Position numbers and translations under genes: made by a program | The notes under the pieces: model-generated | Database searches by the model: none | Seen by the model: the letters and a program-made list of their open reading frames with translations, nothing else | What the model was told of the DNA's origin: nothing | Assembly (NCBI RefSeq): GCF_014230305.1 | Contig: NZ_JACLAU010000002.1 | Coordinates: forward strand, 206,056 to 270,055 | Source: Novosphingobium aerophilum | GTDB taxonomy: Bacteria; Pseudomonadota; Alphaproteobacteria; Sphingomonadales; Sphingomonadaceae | Direction of reading: 5' to 3' | Length of the DNA: 64,000 nucleotides | Part shown: in pieces, positions 39,831 through 47,138 of the stretch | Numbering within the stretch: the first letter of the stretch is position 1 | Layout of the letters: each line of letters opens with the position of its first letter

Positions 39831-40349
39831 ATGACCCAGGCCGCCAACCTGATCCCGCTCGACGCGGTCGACCCTGCCCTGATCGAGGACCTGCTCGATC
39901 GGGCGTTCGAGCCCGGCCGGCACCAGCGGACCGCCTACAAGGTGCGCGACGGGATGGACTGGCTGCCCGGCCTGTCCTTCGCCGCGCTGGATGGCGAGGA
40001 GCATCTGGTCGGGACGATCCAGTGCTGGCCGGTCGCCCTGACCGATCCCAACGGCCGCGCCCATCCGCTGATCATGGTCGGCCCCGTGGCGGTCCTGCCC
40101 GAGCAGCAGGGCGCCGGCTATGGCAAGGCGCTGATGACCGCCGCGCTCGCCGCGCTGAGCCCGCAGGCGCCGCTGCCGCAGGTGATGATCGGCGATCCCG
40201 AATACTACGGCCGGTTCTTCGGCTTCTCCAACGCCCACACCGGCGGCTGGGACCTGCCCGGTCCGTTCGAGCCGCGCCGCCTGCTGGCGCGCTGCGACAA
40301 TCCGGCGATCCTGCCCGAACGGGGCATGCTGGGGCCTTGGCGCCGCTGA
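39831..40349 (+). CDS. GNAT family N-acetyltransferase
   Basis: This 172-aa protein has the acetyl-CoA-binding segment VLPEQQGAGYGKALMTAAL near 88-106 and the GNAT ending GDPEYYGRFFGFSNAHTGGW, typical of the YhbS-like subgroup. The acceptor is unknown. It diverges from rnhB and is followed at 22 bp by a DUF1285 gene. The ATG at 39831 is the first sensible start after the rnhB start region. Confidence 0.85.
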   Translation: MTQAANLIPLDAVDPALIEDLLDRAFEPGRHQRTAYKVRDGMDWLPGLSFAALDGEEHLVGTIQCWPVALTDPNGRAHPLIMVGPVAVLPEQQGAGYGKALMTAALAALSPQAPLPQVMIGDPEYYGRFFGFSNAHTGGWDLPGPFEPRRLLARCDNPAILPERGMLGPWRR

Positions 40350-40371
40350 TCCGATCTGGCATCGCGCCGCC

Positions 40372-40911
40372 ATGCCCTATACCCCGCCGCCCGAACTCGC
40401 CGCCCTGTCGCTGACCGAGATCGCGGCCCTGGTCGCCGAACGGAAGGTGCCGCCCATCGGCGAATGGACCCCCGCCGAGACGGTGGAGAGCGGGATCGCG
40501 ATCCACGCCGACGGCAGTTGGTACCACGAGGGCGGGCGGATCACCCGCCCCGCCATGGTGCGCGCCTTTTCCAGCCTGCTGGTGCGCGACGCCGAAGGCC
40601 GCCACTGGCTCTGCACGCCGCATCAGCGCCACGCGATCACCGTGGCCGACGCGGCCTTCATCGCGGTCGACGTCGTGGCCACCGGCGGGGCGCTGGCGTT
40701 CCGGCTCAACACCGACGACACGGTCATCGCCGGGCCGGACCATCCGCTGCGCGCCGCGGGCAGCGCCGAGGCCCCGGCGCTGTACCTGGCGGTGCGCCAC
40801 GGCTGCGAGGCCCGGATCAACCGCAGCACCTGGCTGCAACTGGCCGAGCTGGCCGAGCCCGACTGGACCGTGACCAGCCAGGGCCAGCGCTTTTCGCTGG
40901 TGCCGCAGTGA
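40372..40911 (+). CDS. DUF1285 family protein
   Basis: The 179-aa protein matches DUF1285: IAIHADGSWYHEGGRITRPAMVRAFSSLL in adjacent blocks, then GRHWLCTPHQRHAITVADA. DUF1285 proteins are common in proteobacteria and have a characteristic beta-rich fold, but the function is not established. Its stop overlaps the GTG of the Nudix gene (GTGA). Confidence 0.85.
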   Translation: MPYTPPPELAALSLTEIAALVAERKVPPIGEWTPAETVESGIAIHADGSWYHEGGRITRPAMVRAFSSLLVRDAEGRHWLCTPHQRHAITVADAAFIAVDVVATGGALAFRLNTDDTVIAGPDHPLRAAGSAEAPALYLAVRHGCEARINRSTWLQLAELAEPDWTVTSQGQRFSLVPQ

Positions 40912-41504
40912 GCCCGCTGTTCGATCGGCTGGCCGAGCGGCACCGGCTGGGCCATGCGCGCGACGACGTGGCGCTGACCGTCGACCAGCGCCTGCCCCCC
41001 GATCGCACCGGGTTCCGCCCGGCTGCCGTGCTGGCAGCGATCACCGAGCGCGAGCGCCCGGGCGTGCTGCTGATCCACCGCCCCTCCAACATGCGCGCGC
41101 ATCCCGGCCAGGTGGCCTTTCCCGGGGGCAAGCTCGATGCCGGGGAGACTGCGGTCGAAGCCGCCCTGCGCGAGGCGCACGAGGAGCTGGGCATCCCGCC
41201 CGAGGCGGTGACCGTGGTGGGCGAGAGCGATCTCTATTTCACCGGCACCGGCTATGCGATCACCCCGGTCATCGCCACGATCCCGCCCGACGTGACGATC
41301 GTTCCCAACCCGGCCGAAGTGGCCCAGTGGTTCGAGGCCCCGCTGGACTTCATGCTCGATCCGGCCAATCACCGCGAGGTTCCGGTCGAATGGGAGGGGC
41401 GTCCGCATGCCTATTGGGAAATCGTCTGGAACGAGCACCGCATCTGGGGCGTGACCGGCGGACTGATCGTCAATCTTTCGCGAAGGCTGAGCTGGCATGA
41501 CTGA
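40908..41504 (+). CDS. Nudix hydrolase, CoA pyrophosphatase-like
   Basis: The 198-aa protein has a Nudix box starting FPGGKLDAGETAVEAAL and ending REAHEELGI. The upstream HPGQVAFPGGK motif is characteristic of the YeaB/NudL coenzyme A pyrophosphatase subfamily. It starts at GTG in overlap with the DUF1285 stop. Its own end overlaps the CCA-transferase start by 8 bp, so DUF1285, Nudix and CCA genes form one coupled unit. Confidence 0.88.
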   Translation: MSPLFDRLAERHRLGHARDDVALTVDQRLPPDRTGFRPAAVLAAITERERPGVLLIHRPSNMRAHPGQVAFPGGKLDAGETAVEAALREAHEELGIPPEAVTVVGESDLYFTGTGYAITPVIATIPPDVTIVPNPAEVAQWFEAPLDFMLDPANHREVPVEWEGRPHAYWEIVWNEHRIWGVTGGLIVNLSRRLSWHD

Positions 41505-42666
41505 GCTACCCCCGGCCGACTGGACGCGCCGCGCCGACCTGGCCGCGCTGGTCGCCGCGCTCGGCCCCGGCCAGGCCCGCTATGTCGGCGGCGCGGTGCG
41601 CGATACGCTGCTCGGCCTGCCGGTGAAGGACATCGACATGGCCACCCCGCTGCGCCCGGACGCGGTGATGGAGCAGCTCGCGGCGGCGGGCATCCGCACG
41701 GTCCCGACCGGGATCGAGCACGGCACGGTCACCGCGCTCCTGGCCGGTGGCCCGGTGGAGATCACCACCCTGCGCCGCGATGTCAGCACCGATGGCCGCC
41801 GCGCCACCGTGGCCTTTGCCGAGGCCTGGCACGAGGATGCCGCCCGGCGCGATTTCACCATCAACGCGCTCTACGCCGATCCCGACAGCGGCCGGATTCA
41901 CGACTGGTTCGACGGCCTGGCCGATCTGGCCGGCCGGCGCGTGCGGTTCATCGGCGCGGCGCGGGAACGGATCCGCGAGGACCACCTGCGCATCCTGCGG
42001 TACTTCCGCTTCCAGGCGCGGTTCGGCACGCTCCCGCCCGACGCCGAGGCCGAGGCCGCCTGCGCCGAGCTGGCGCCGACCCTGAAGGGCCTGTCGCGCG
42101 AACGGGTGGCGATGGAACTGCTCAACCTGCTGGCCCTGCCCGATCCGGCCCCGACCGTGCAGCGCATGGCCGATCTGGGCGTGCTGGCGGTGATCCTGCC
42201 CGAGGCCGATCCCGCCCCGCTCGCCCGGCTGACCGCGACCGAGCGGCGCGAACAGGTCACGCCCGATCCGCTGCGCCGCCTGGCCGCCCTGCTCCCGGCC
42301 GACCCGCCGCTGGTCGATCAGGTCGGCGCGCGGCTGCGCCTGTCGACCGCGCAGCGCAAGCGGCTCGCCACCGCCGCAGGACGCGATCCGACCGATCCGG
42401 CGACACCGCGCGCCCTCGCCTATCGGCTCGGCCTGACCGAGGCCAGCGACCGGCTGCTGCTGGCCGGCGGAAGCGTGGCGGCGCTGACCGGCTGGGACGT
42501 GCCGCGCCTGCCGCTGAAGGGCGGCGACATCGTCGCTCGCGGCATCGGCGCCGGGCCCGAGGTGGCCCGCGTGCTGCGCGCGGTCGAGGCGCGGTGGCTG
42601 GCCGAGGACTTCCCGGGGCCGGAGCGGGTGCGGGACCTGCTCGAGGCCGTGCTCGCGACGCGATGA
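41497..42666 (+). CDS. cca: CCA tRNA nucleotidyltransferase
   Basis: The 389-aa class II nucleotidyltransferase has YVGGAVRDTLLGLPVKDIDMAT with the DxD catalytic pair, RRDVSTDGRRATVAF, RRDFTINALY and RFIGAARERIREDHLRILRYFRF, the standard head and neck motifs in adjacent blocks. It adds or repairs the tRNA 3' CCA end; a poly(A) polymerase role cannot be excluded. It overlaps the Nudix gene by 8 bp. Confidence 0.93.
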   Translation: MTELPPADWTRRADLAALVAALGPGQARYVGGAVRDTLLGLPVKDIDMATPLRPDAVMEQLAAAGIRTVPTGIEHGTVTALLAGGPVEITTLRRDVSTDGRRATVAFAEAWHEDAARRDFTINALYADPDSGRIHDWFDGLADLAGRRVRFIGAARERIREDHLRILRYFRFQARFGTLPPDAEAEAACAELAPTLKGLSRERVAMELLNLLALPDPAPTVQRMADLGVLAVILPEADPAPLARLTATERREQVTPDPLRRLAALLPADPPLVDQVGARLRLSTAQRKRLATAAGRDPTDPATPRALAYRLGLTEASDRLLLAGGSVAALTGWDVPRLPLKGGDIVARGIGAGPEVARVLRAVEARWLAEDFPGPERVRDLLEAVLATR

Positions 42667-42729
42667 CCAGGCCCACCGCCTTGGCGAGTCAGGCTGCGGA
42701 CAGCCGGGGACGGCGATAGGGTGGGCACC

Positions 42730-43374
42730 ATGGACCTCGCCCCGCTGGGACAATACCTGCTGAGCCAGCCGCTGCTCGCCCTCGCCCTGGTGTCGATGGC
42801 GACCGTGCTGCTGGGCGGCCTGCTGCGCCATCTCTCGCCGCTGCTGGGCGGGCTGGTCCGCTCGATCGGCAACATCGGCCTGTTCGGGGCCCTGCTGCTG
42901 ACCGTGATGCAGATCGTCCGCGTCAACCAGAATGTCGATTTCGGCCTGCCGCAGCTCGGCCTGCCCACCCAGCAGGTGAGCGGCCGGGAAACCCGCGTGC
43001 CGATCGCGCGCGACGGGCACTTCTGGGTCACGGCCAGCGTCAACGGCGTGCCGCAACGCTTCCTGGTCGACACCGGCGCCACCGTGACCGCGATCGCCCC
43101 CGAAGTGGCCGAGGCCGCGCGGGTGACGGTGCAGCCGATGCGCCAGCCGATCCTGATGCGCACGGCCAACGGCACGGTACCGGCCCGGCTGGTGACCATC
43201 GGCGAGGTGCGCATCGGCAATGTCGTGGCGCGCGACCTCGACGCCGTGGTCGCGCCGGGACTGCAGGGGACGAGCGTGCTGGGCATGAACTTCCTCTCAC
43301 GCCTGGCGAGCTGGCGGGTGGAAGGCCGCACGCTGATTCTGGTGCCGCACCATCCGCAGGAGGTGGAGAGCTGA
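42730..43374 (+). CDS. Retropepsin-like membrane-anchored aspartic protease (TIGR02281 type)
   Basis: The 214-aa protein has two N-terminal membrane helices (about 10-35 and 45-65) and a periplasmic domain with the single-copy retropepsin motif FLVDTGATVTAIAP (Asp114) and the later GTSVLGMNFLSRLASW. TIGR02281-type clan AA proteases act as dimers; the substrates are unknown. A GTG at 42721 is an alternative start. It is the last gene before the mobile-element region. Confidence 0.85.
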   Translation: MDLAPLGQYLLSQPLLALALVSMATVLLGGLLRHLSPLLGGLVRSIGNIGLFGALLLTVMQIVRVNQNVDFGLPQLGLPTQQVSGRETRVPIARDGHFWVTASVNGVPQRFLVDTGATVTAIAPEVAEAARVTVQPMRQPILMRTANGTVPARLVTIGEVRIGNVVARDLDAVVAPGLQGTSVLGMNFLSRLASWRVEGRTLILVPHHPQEVES

Positions 43375-43632
43375 GGCCGCCACCGGCCCCGACCCGTTCA
43401 GGCAAGACCTGCTTCGGCTGAACAGGTTGACACGGTTGACAGGGTCCATGGGAGGAACTGTCACTCCGCCTGCGCGGGGCTGTTGCGGGGCGGGATCGGC
43501 GGGGGTTCCGGGGCTGGTCATGGCGGAACTGTGCCATCGCGCTGGCGGGTAGGAAAATGGGTGGGTGTTGGTGCGGGGTTTGGGACGCCGTGGGAGGCTT
43601 GTCGCGACCACTTAACCAAGGGACAAATGCCT
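43375..43632. other. Gene-free left flank of the mobile-element region
   Basis: No reading frame is supported. Features seen are an imperfect stem TTCAGGCAAGACC...CTTCGGCTGAA (about 43399-43423) just after the aspartic protease, and a direct repeat GGTTGACA-C-GGTTGACA at about 43425-43441. The sequence up to 43632 abuts the IS481 end. No target-site duplication is seen between this flank and the right flank at 46336. Confidence 0.4.
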
Positions 43633-43658
43633 TGTTTGGTCCCGGGATTTGATGGTGC
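43633..43658. repeat. IS481-type terminal inverted repeat, left
   Basis: It starts TGTTTGGTCCCGGG and is the exact reverse complement of 46310-46335. It also encodes the last transposase residues (HHQIPGPN), as is common in IS481 elements, where the stop codon comes from the flank. Confidence 0.95.
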
Positions 43659-44067
43659 GGGTCTGATGTGAATCGGTTGGGTTCTTTTGTCCAGCATTTG
43701 CAGATGAACTCGTATGGTGTGAGTCCCTGCAGGGTCTTCAGCCGCTTGGCGAAGTTGTAGGCAGCGACGAAGTTGGCGAGATGATCACGCAGCTGGTCGT
43801 GCGTCTCGTAGTAGAAGCGCTTGACGGTCGCTTCCTTGATGGTGCGGTTCATCCGCTCGACCTGACCGTTGGTCCAGGGATGCTTGGGCTTGGTGGTGCG
43901 GTGATCGATGTCGCTGAGGGCGCAGGCATATTCGAAGGCATGAGCACGGAAGAGCTCACCGTTGGCGATCGCTTCCTTGATGAGCGGCACGGCCGAGCCG
44001 CCGGCACCCGGCGTCGTGAAGTGGATACCATAGCACATTGGGAACCGGTCCCTCGCAGGGCCGCGAT

Positions 44068-44115
44068 GCCTTGATGAAGACAAGGGCGCGTCGCGCCCGC
44101 CGGCTTCATCAAGGC
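44068..44115. ncRNA. Structured left end of the IS110-type element, candidate guide-RNA stem
   Basis: GCCTTGATGAAG (44068-44079) and CTTCATCAAGGC (44104-44115) pair perfectly over 12 bp and enclose a second perfect stem GGGCGCG/CGCGCCC (44084-44090 and 44092-44098). IS110-family elements encode bridge (seeker) RNAs in a non-coding end that guide target choice. This nested hairpin is a candidate part of one; whether it is transcribed is not known. Confidence 0.4.
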
Positions 44116-44124
44116 GGCCATGAC

Positions 44125-44139
44125 CGGCCAGCAGGTCTC
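44125..44139. repeat. Subterminal inverted repeat of the IS110-type element, left
   Basis: CGGCCAGCAGGTCTC is the exact reverse complement of 45645-45659. Subterminal inverted repeats are a hallmark of the IS1111 subgroup, though there they usually lie much nearer the ends than the 95 bp and 30 bp seen here. Confidence 0.8.
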
Positions 44140-44182
44140 TAAAGTGAAGTTGTCGACTCAACCCTTTGGAGACGGACCGACC

Positions 44183-45475
44183 ATGACCAAGCGCAGTTCT
44201 ACCCCCGCCGACGCCGTGCTGGTAGCCATCGATATGTCGAAGCACCGGCAGGAGGTATTGATTGAACGCCCCGAAGGCGGCCGCCGCCGGCGCATGACGA
44301 TCATGGCCACCAAGGCTGACTACGATCGCCTCGCCGACGAGCTCAGCTGCATAGGGCGCCCGATCGTCGTCGGCTTCGAGGCGACCGGCAACTACCATCG
44401 CACCCTGGCGCATCGGCTGCTCTCGGCAGGCTTCGAGCTGCGACTGATTTCGTCGGTTGCCCTCGCTCGCACCCGCGAGGCGTTGCACAATGGTTGGGAC
44501 AAGAACGATTCCAAGGATGCGCAGGTGATTCTGCACATGCTGCGGATCGGTGCCACGCAGCGTTACGTCGATCCGCTGGCCGCCGGGATCAACGACCTGC
44601 AGGAGATGTCGAAGACCCATGAAGCCATCTCCAAGGCCAAGACTCAGACCTGGCATCGGATCCTGACACACTATCTGCCGCTGTATTTTCCTGAGATCGA
44701 GCGCTTCGCTGGCAACAGCCGATCCGACTGGTTTCTGGCCCTGCTTGAACGCTTCCCAACCCCTGCCAGCATGACGGCGCTCGGCCAGGAAGGCTTTACG
44801 CACGAGGCTTGGTCTCTCGTCGGTCGCAAAGTGTCCAAGGCACGGTTAATCAACGACATCTACGAGACGGCCTGTGCTTCGGTGGCGCTGCCGATCGACG
44901 AGAACTCGGTCGCAATCACCATGTTCCGCATGGTCATCGCTCAAGCCAGGAGCCTCATCCGGCAGCGCGACGAGATCGAACGAACCGCCCACGCCATGCT
45001 GAGCGACAACCGCGATTACCAGCTGTTGCGCATGATTCCGGGGATCGGGCCGATCAACGCGCTGACCATCCTCGCCGAAGCAGGCGACCTTCGCCGGTTC
45101 GCCCACCATCGCCAGTTTCTCAAGTTCTGTGGCCTCGATCTGGCGACCTGCCAGTCGGGCACATTCCGCGGGCGGACCAAGCTCTCCAAGTACGGCAACG
45201 CCCGGCTACGGCGAACCTTCTGGATGGCGACCCAGGTTGCCATCCGCCAGCGCGACAACAGCTTCCGTGACAAGCTTGGCCGTTATGTCGCCGGCCATGG
45301 CAACGACCCTGATCGCCGCCGCAAGGCGATGACCGCACTCACCGCCAAGATGGCGCGCGTCGCTCACGCCGTCATCAAGACGGGAGCCGAGTACCGCCCG
45401 TTCGTCGAACGGGCGGACACCAGATGGAAGGACCCCTCTCTGCTGTGCCGTGAGGGCGCTACGGCGACCCTGTAG
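44183..45475 (+). CDS. IS110/IS1111-family DEDD transposase (recombinase)
   Basis: The 430-aa protein has an N-terminal RuvC-like DEDD domain: AIDMSKHRQEV (first Asp), GFEATGNYHRTL (Glu) and KNDSKDAQVIL (the DxxD pair). The C-terminal transposase_20 domain has IPGIGPINALTILAEAGDL and CGLDLATCQSGTFRGRTKLSK, with the Ser in the SGT motif as probable nucleophile. The gene looks intact. The ATG at 44183 with GGAG upstream is preferred; an in-frame ATG at 44120 lies next to the subterminal repeat. Confidence 0.92.
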   Translation: MTKRSSTPADAVLVAIDMSKHRQEVLIERPEGGRRRRMTIMATKADYDRLADELSCIGRPIVVGFEATGNYHRTLAHRLLSAGFELRLISSVALARTREALHNGWDKNDSKDAQVILHMLRIGATQRYVDPLAAGINDLQEMSKTHEAISKAKTQTWHRILTHYLPLYFPEIERFAGNSRSDWFLALLERFPTPASMTALGQEGFTHEAWSLVGRKVSKARLINDIYETACASVALPIDENSVAITMFRMVIAQARSLIRQRDEIERTAHAMLSDNRDYQLLRMIPGIGPINALTILAEAGDLRRFAHHRQFLKFCGLDLATCQSGTFRGRTKLSKYGNARLRRTFWMATQVAIRQRDNSFRDKLGRYVAGHGNDPDRRRKAMTALTAKMARVAHAVIKTGAEYRPFVERADTRWKDPSLLCREGATATL

Positions 45476-45621
45476 ATAATGTTCGGGCCTTCCATCTGGC
45501 ATCCGCATCTCATTTTAAGGACGGTGAGGACCACGACCTGCTCGGCCGCTGGATCCTGTGTTTGCTATGGCCGAGAGCGCATTCCTTGACGATGGAAGCC
45601 ATCTGGATCAGAACGCAACCA

Positions 45622-45641
45622 GCGCCGATCACAATCGGCGC
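45622..45641. ncRNA. Right-end hairpin of the IS110-type element
   Basis: GCGCCGAT (45622-45629) and ATCGGCGC (45634-45641) form a perfect 8-bp stem with a CACA loop, immediately before the right subterminal repeat. In IS1111-type elements the guide RNA lies downstream of the transposase, so the non-coding stretch 45476-45689 is the other candidate for a guide RNA. Confidence 0.35.
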
Positions 45642-45644
45642 AAC

Positions 45645-45659
45645 GAGACCTGCTGGCCG
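45645..45659. repeat. Subterminal inverted repeat of the IS110-type element, right
   Basis: GAGACCTGCTGGCCG, the exact reverse complement of 44125-44139, 30 bp from the right end of the element. Confidence 0.8.
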
Positions 45660-46309
45660 TTTCCCGCTGCTGCTTCCCAACCTAGGACGTTATCGGTCAG
45701 CACAGTGTGGATCTTGTATGGCACGGCAGCGATCAGTCGGTGCAGGAAGTCGCGAGCGGTTGCAGTCTTTGCCTTCTCGTGCAGCTCGACGAAGGCGAAC
45801 TTGCTGGTCCGATCGATCGCCACGAACATGTACAGCCTGCCCTGCTCGGTCCGGACCTCGGCAATGTCGATGTGGAAGTACCCGATAGGGTATGAGCGGA
45901 ACTTGCTCCGCTTCGGCTTGTCGCCTTCGACTTCGGGCAACCGAGAGATGTCGTGCCGCTGGAAGCAGCGGTGCAGTGAGGATCGCGTCAGGTGGGGGAT
46001 TGTCGCTTGGAGGGCGTAGAGACAGTCGTCCAGCGCGAGGAGCGTATGTCTGCGGAAGGCGACGATGATCGCCTCTTCTTCGACCGACAACACAGTCGAC
46101 CTCGGCTCCTTCGGTCCGGTCTTCCGGTCGTTGAGAGACCGGCGCTGGCGCCACTTGGCCACCGTCTTGGGGTTGATCCCGTGACGCTTGGCGAGAGCCC
46201 TCAGGCTCTCTTGACTATCTTGTATTGCTCGACGGACTGCCGCTGTCGTGCGGGCGCTCCCGTGCAGAACTTGGCCCATAGTGCATCCTTCCATCCCTGG
46301 TCGAATAAT

Positions 46310-46335
46310 GCACCATCAAATCCCGGGACCAAACA
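46310..46335. repeat. IS481-type terminal inverted repeat, right
   Basis: It ends ...CCCGGGACCAAACA and is the exact reverse complement of 43633-43658. The truncated HNH reading frame starts 10 bp beyond it. Confidence 0.95.
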
Positions 46336-46344
46336 TCTAAGCAG

Positions 46345-46974
46345 TTGGCGGAAGATGATCCAGAGCAAGCCAAAGCTTTGAGGGATCTGCTGGGCGTTGA
46401 CCCAGCTTCCATCAAGACGACGCAATATGCATTGGTGAGGGCGGAGCAGGACCGCGATGCCGCTTTTCGGTGGCACCGATTGAATTCAATTCGAAAGAAA
46501 AAGATTGCCGTCAAGGATAAGCTCCTTGAGTACCTGCGCGCAAACGTTGGTCAACCAGTCTCTGGTGAAGATTTGCGCTACCTAGCAAACAACAAGAAAG
46601 AATGGGCTCGACGGACCCGAGAGCTGCGGACGCAGGGCGGGTGGCCGGTGATGACGTTGCAACAGGGACGGAAGGATTTGCCTGTTGGGAGCTACGTACT
46701 AGAAGAAGATCGGCAAACCTATGAACATGACCGGAAGATTCCTGATTCTGTTCGTATCGAAGTTCTAGAGCGGGACAAGTTCGGTTGCCGTGTCTGCGGT
46801 TGGACACGCGATGCGGCACATAGGGACGATCCACGTCGCCTGCTCGAATTGCACCATATTGAAGAGCACGCGAAGGGTGGGAGCAATGAGGCAGCAAACC
46901 TAGTAACGCTGTGCAATGTCCATCATGACGACTATCACGCCAATCGCCTCGATTTGACTTCCTATCTTCCTTGA
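46345..46974 (+). CDS. HNH endonuclease, probably 5'-truncated by the IS481 insertion
   Basis: About 209 residues are readable. The N-terminal half contains KDKLLEYLRANVGQPVSGED and ARRTRELRTQGGWPVMTLQ, a winged-helix-like DNA-binding segment. The C-terminal half is a full HNH domain: VLERDKFGCRVCGW, LLELHHIEEHAKGGSNEAAN and LVTLCNVHHDDYH. The frame has no ATG or Shine-Dalgarno and stays open back through the IS end, so the true start was probably lost; TTG at 46345 is only nominal. Base composition is clearly less GC-rich than its neighbours, suggesting acquisition. The combination resembles nucleases of restriction systems, but no methylase accompanies it. Confidence 0.75.
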   Translation: MAEDDPEQAKALRDLLGVDPASIKTTQYALVRAEQDRDAAFRWHRLNSIRKKKIAVKDKLLEYLRANVGQPVSGEDLRYLANNKKEWARRTRELRTQGGWPVMTLQQGRKDLPVGSYVLEEDRQTYEHDRKIPDSVRIEVLERDKFGCRVCGWTRDAAHRDDPRRLLELHHIEEHAKGGSNEAANLVTLCNVHHDDYHANRLDLTSYLP

Positions 46975-47138
46975 GCGATGTAGGCTGTAAGTACCCATCT
47001 ACAAATGTGCGCGACAATTCCGGTCGTAATAGACAAAAACATCACTTTGCCATACACTTAGGCCGAATGCGCCAAATTTGGCCACAGATGCAGTCTGTAG
47101 CTTAAACGTACAGACCACCAGCCCCCTACCACCCGTCC

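Larger units (their letters stand above)
44030..45689. mobile_element. IS110/IS1111-type insertion sequence inside the IS481 transposase
   Basis: The boundaries come from the interrupted IS481 reading frame and are exact to within 1 bp (a shared C). The length is about 1,660 bp. It holds one DEDD transposase gene, about 153 bp of structured non-coding DNA on the left and about 214 bp on the right. There are no terminal inverted repeats or target duplication, as usual in this family, but there is a perfect 15-bp subterminal pair. Confidence 0.88.
43633..46294 (-). pseudogene. IS481-type DDE transposase, split by the IS110-type insertion
   Basis: The N-terminal part (46294 down to 45690) has a helix-turn-helix (LRALAKRHGINPKTVAKW), the first catalytic Asp in YFHIDIAEV and the second in HTVLTDN. 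The C-terminal part (44029 down to 43633) begins GIHFTTPGAGG and holds NGQVERMNRTIKEAT with the catalytic Glu. Joining 45690 to 44029 gives LTDN-GIHFTT in frame with no missing base, so the gene was intact before the insertion. The frame has no stop within the element and would run into the left flank. A second possible ATG start is at 46279. Confidence 0.92.
43633..46335. mobile_element. IS481-type insertion sequence, interrupted by an IS110-type element
   Basis: Perfect 26-bp terminal inverted repeats (43633-43658 and 46310-46335) with TGT...ACA ends bound the element. Removing the inserted 44030-45689 leaves about 1,043 bp, the normal size of an IS481-type element with one transposase on the minus strand. 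No target-site duplication is visible between AAATGCCT on the left and TCTAAGCA on the right, so one flank may have been deleted or rearranged after insertion. Confidence 0.9.

Noticed and set aside
43849..44029. Separate gene for the IS481 C-terminal fragment
   Set aside because: It is the downstream half of one transposase split by the IS110-type insertion; the halves join in frame.
43375..47138. Complete restriction-modification or defence system
   Set aside because: Only one HNH gene remains and no methylase, ATPase or other partner is present.
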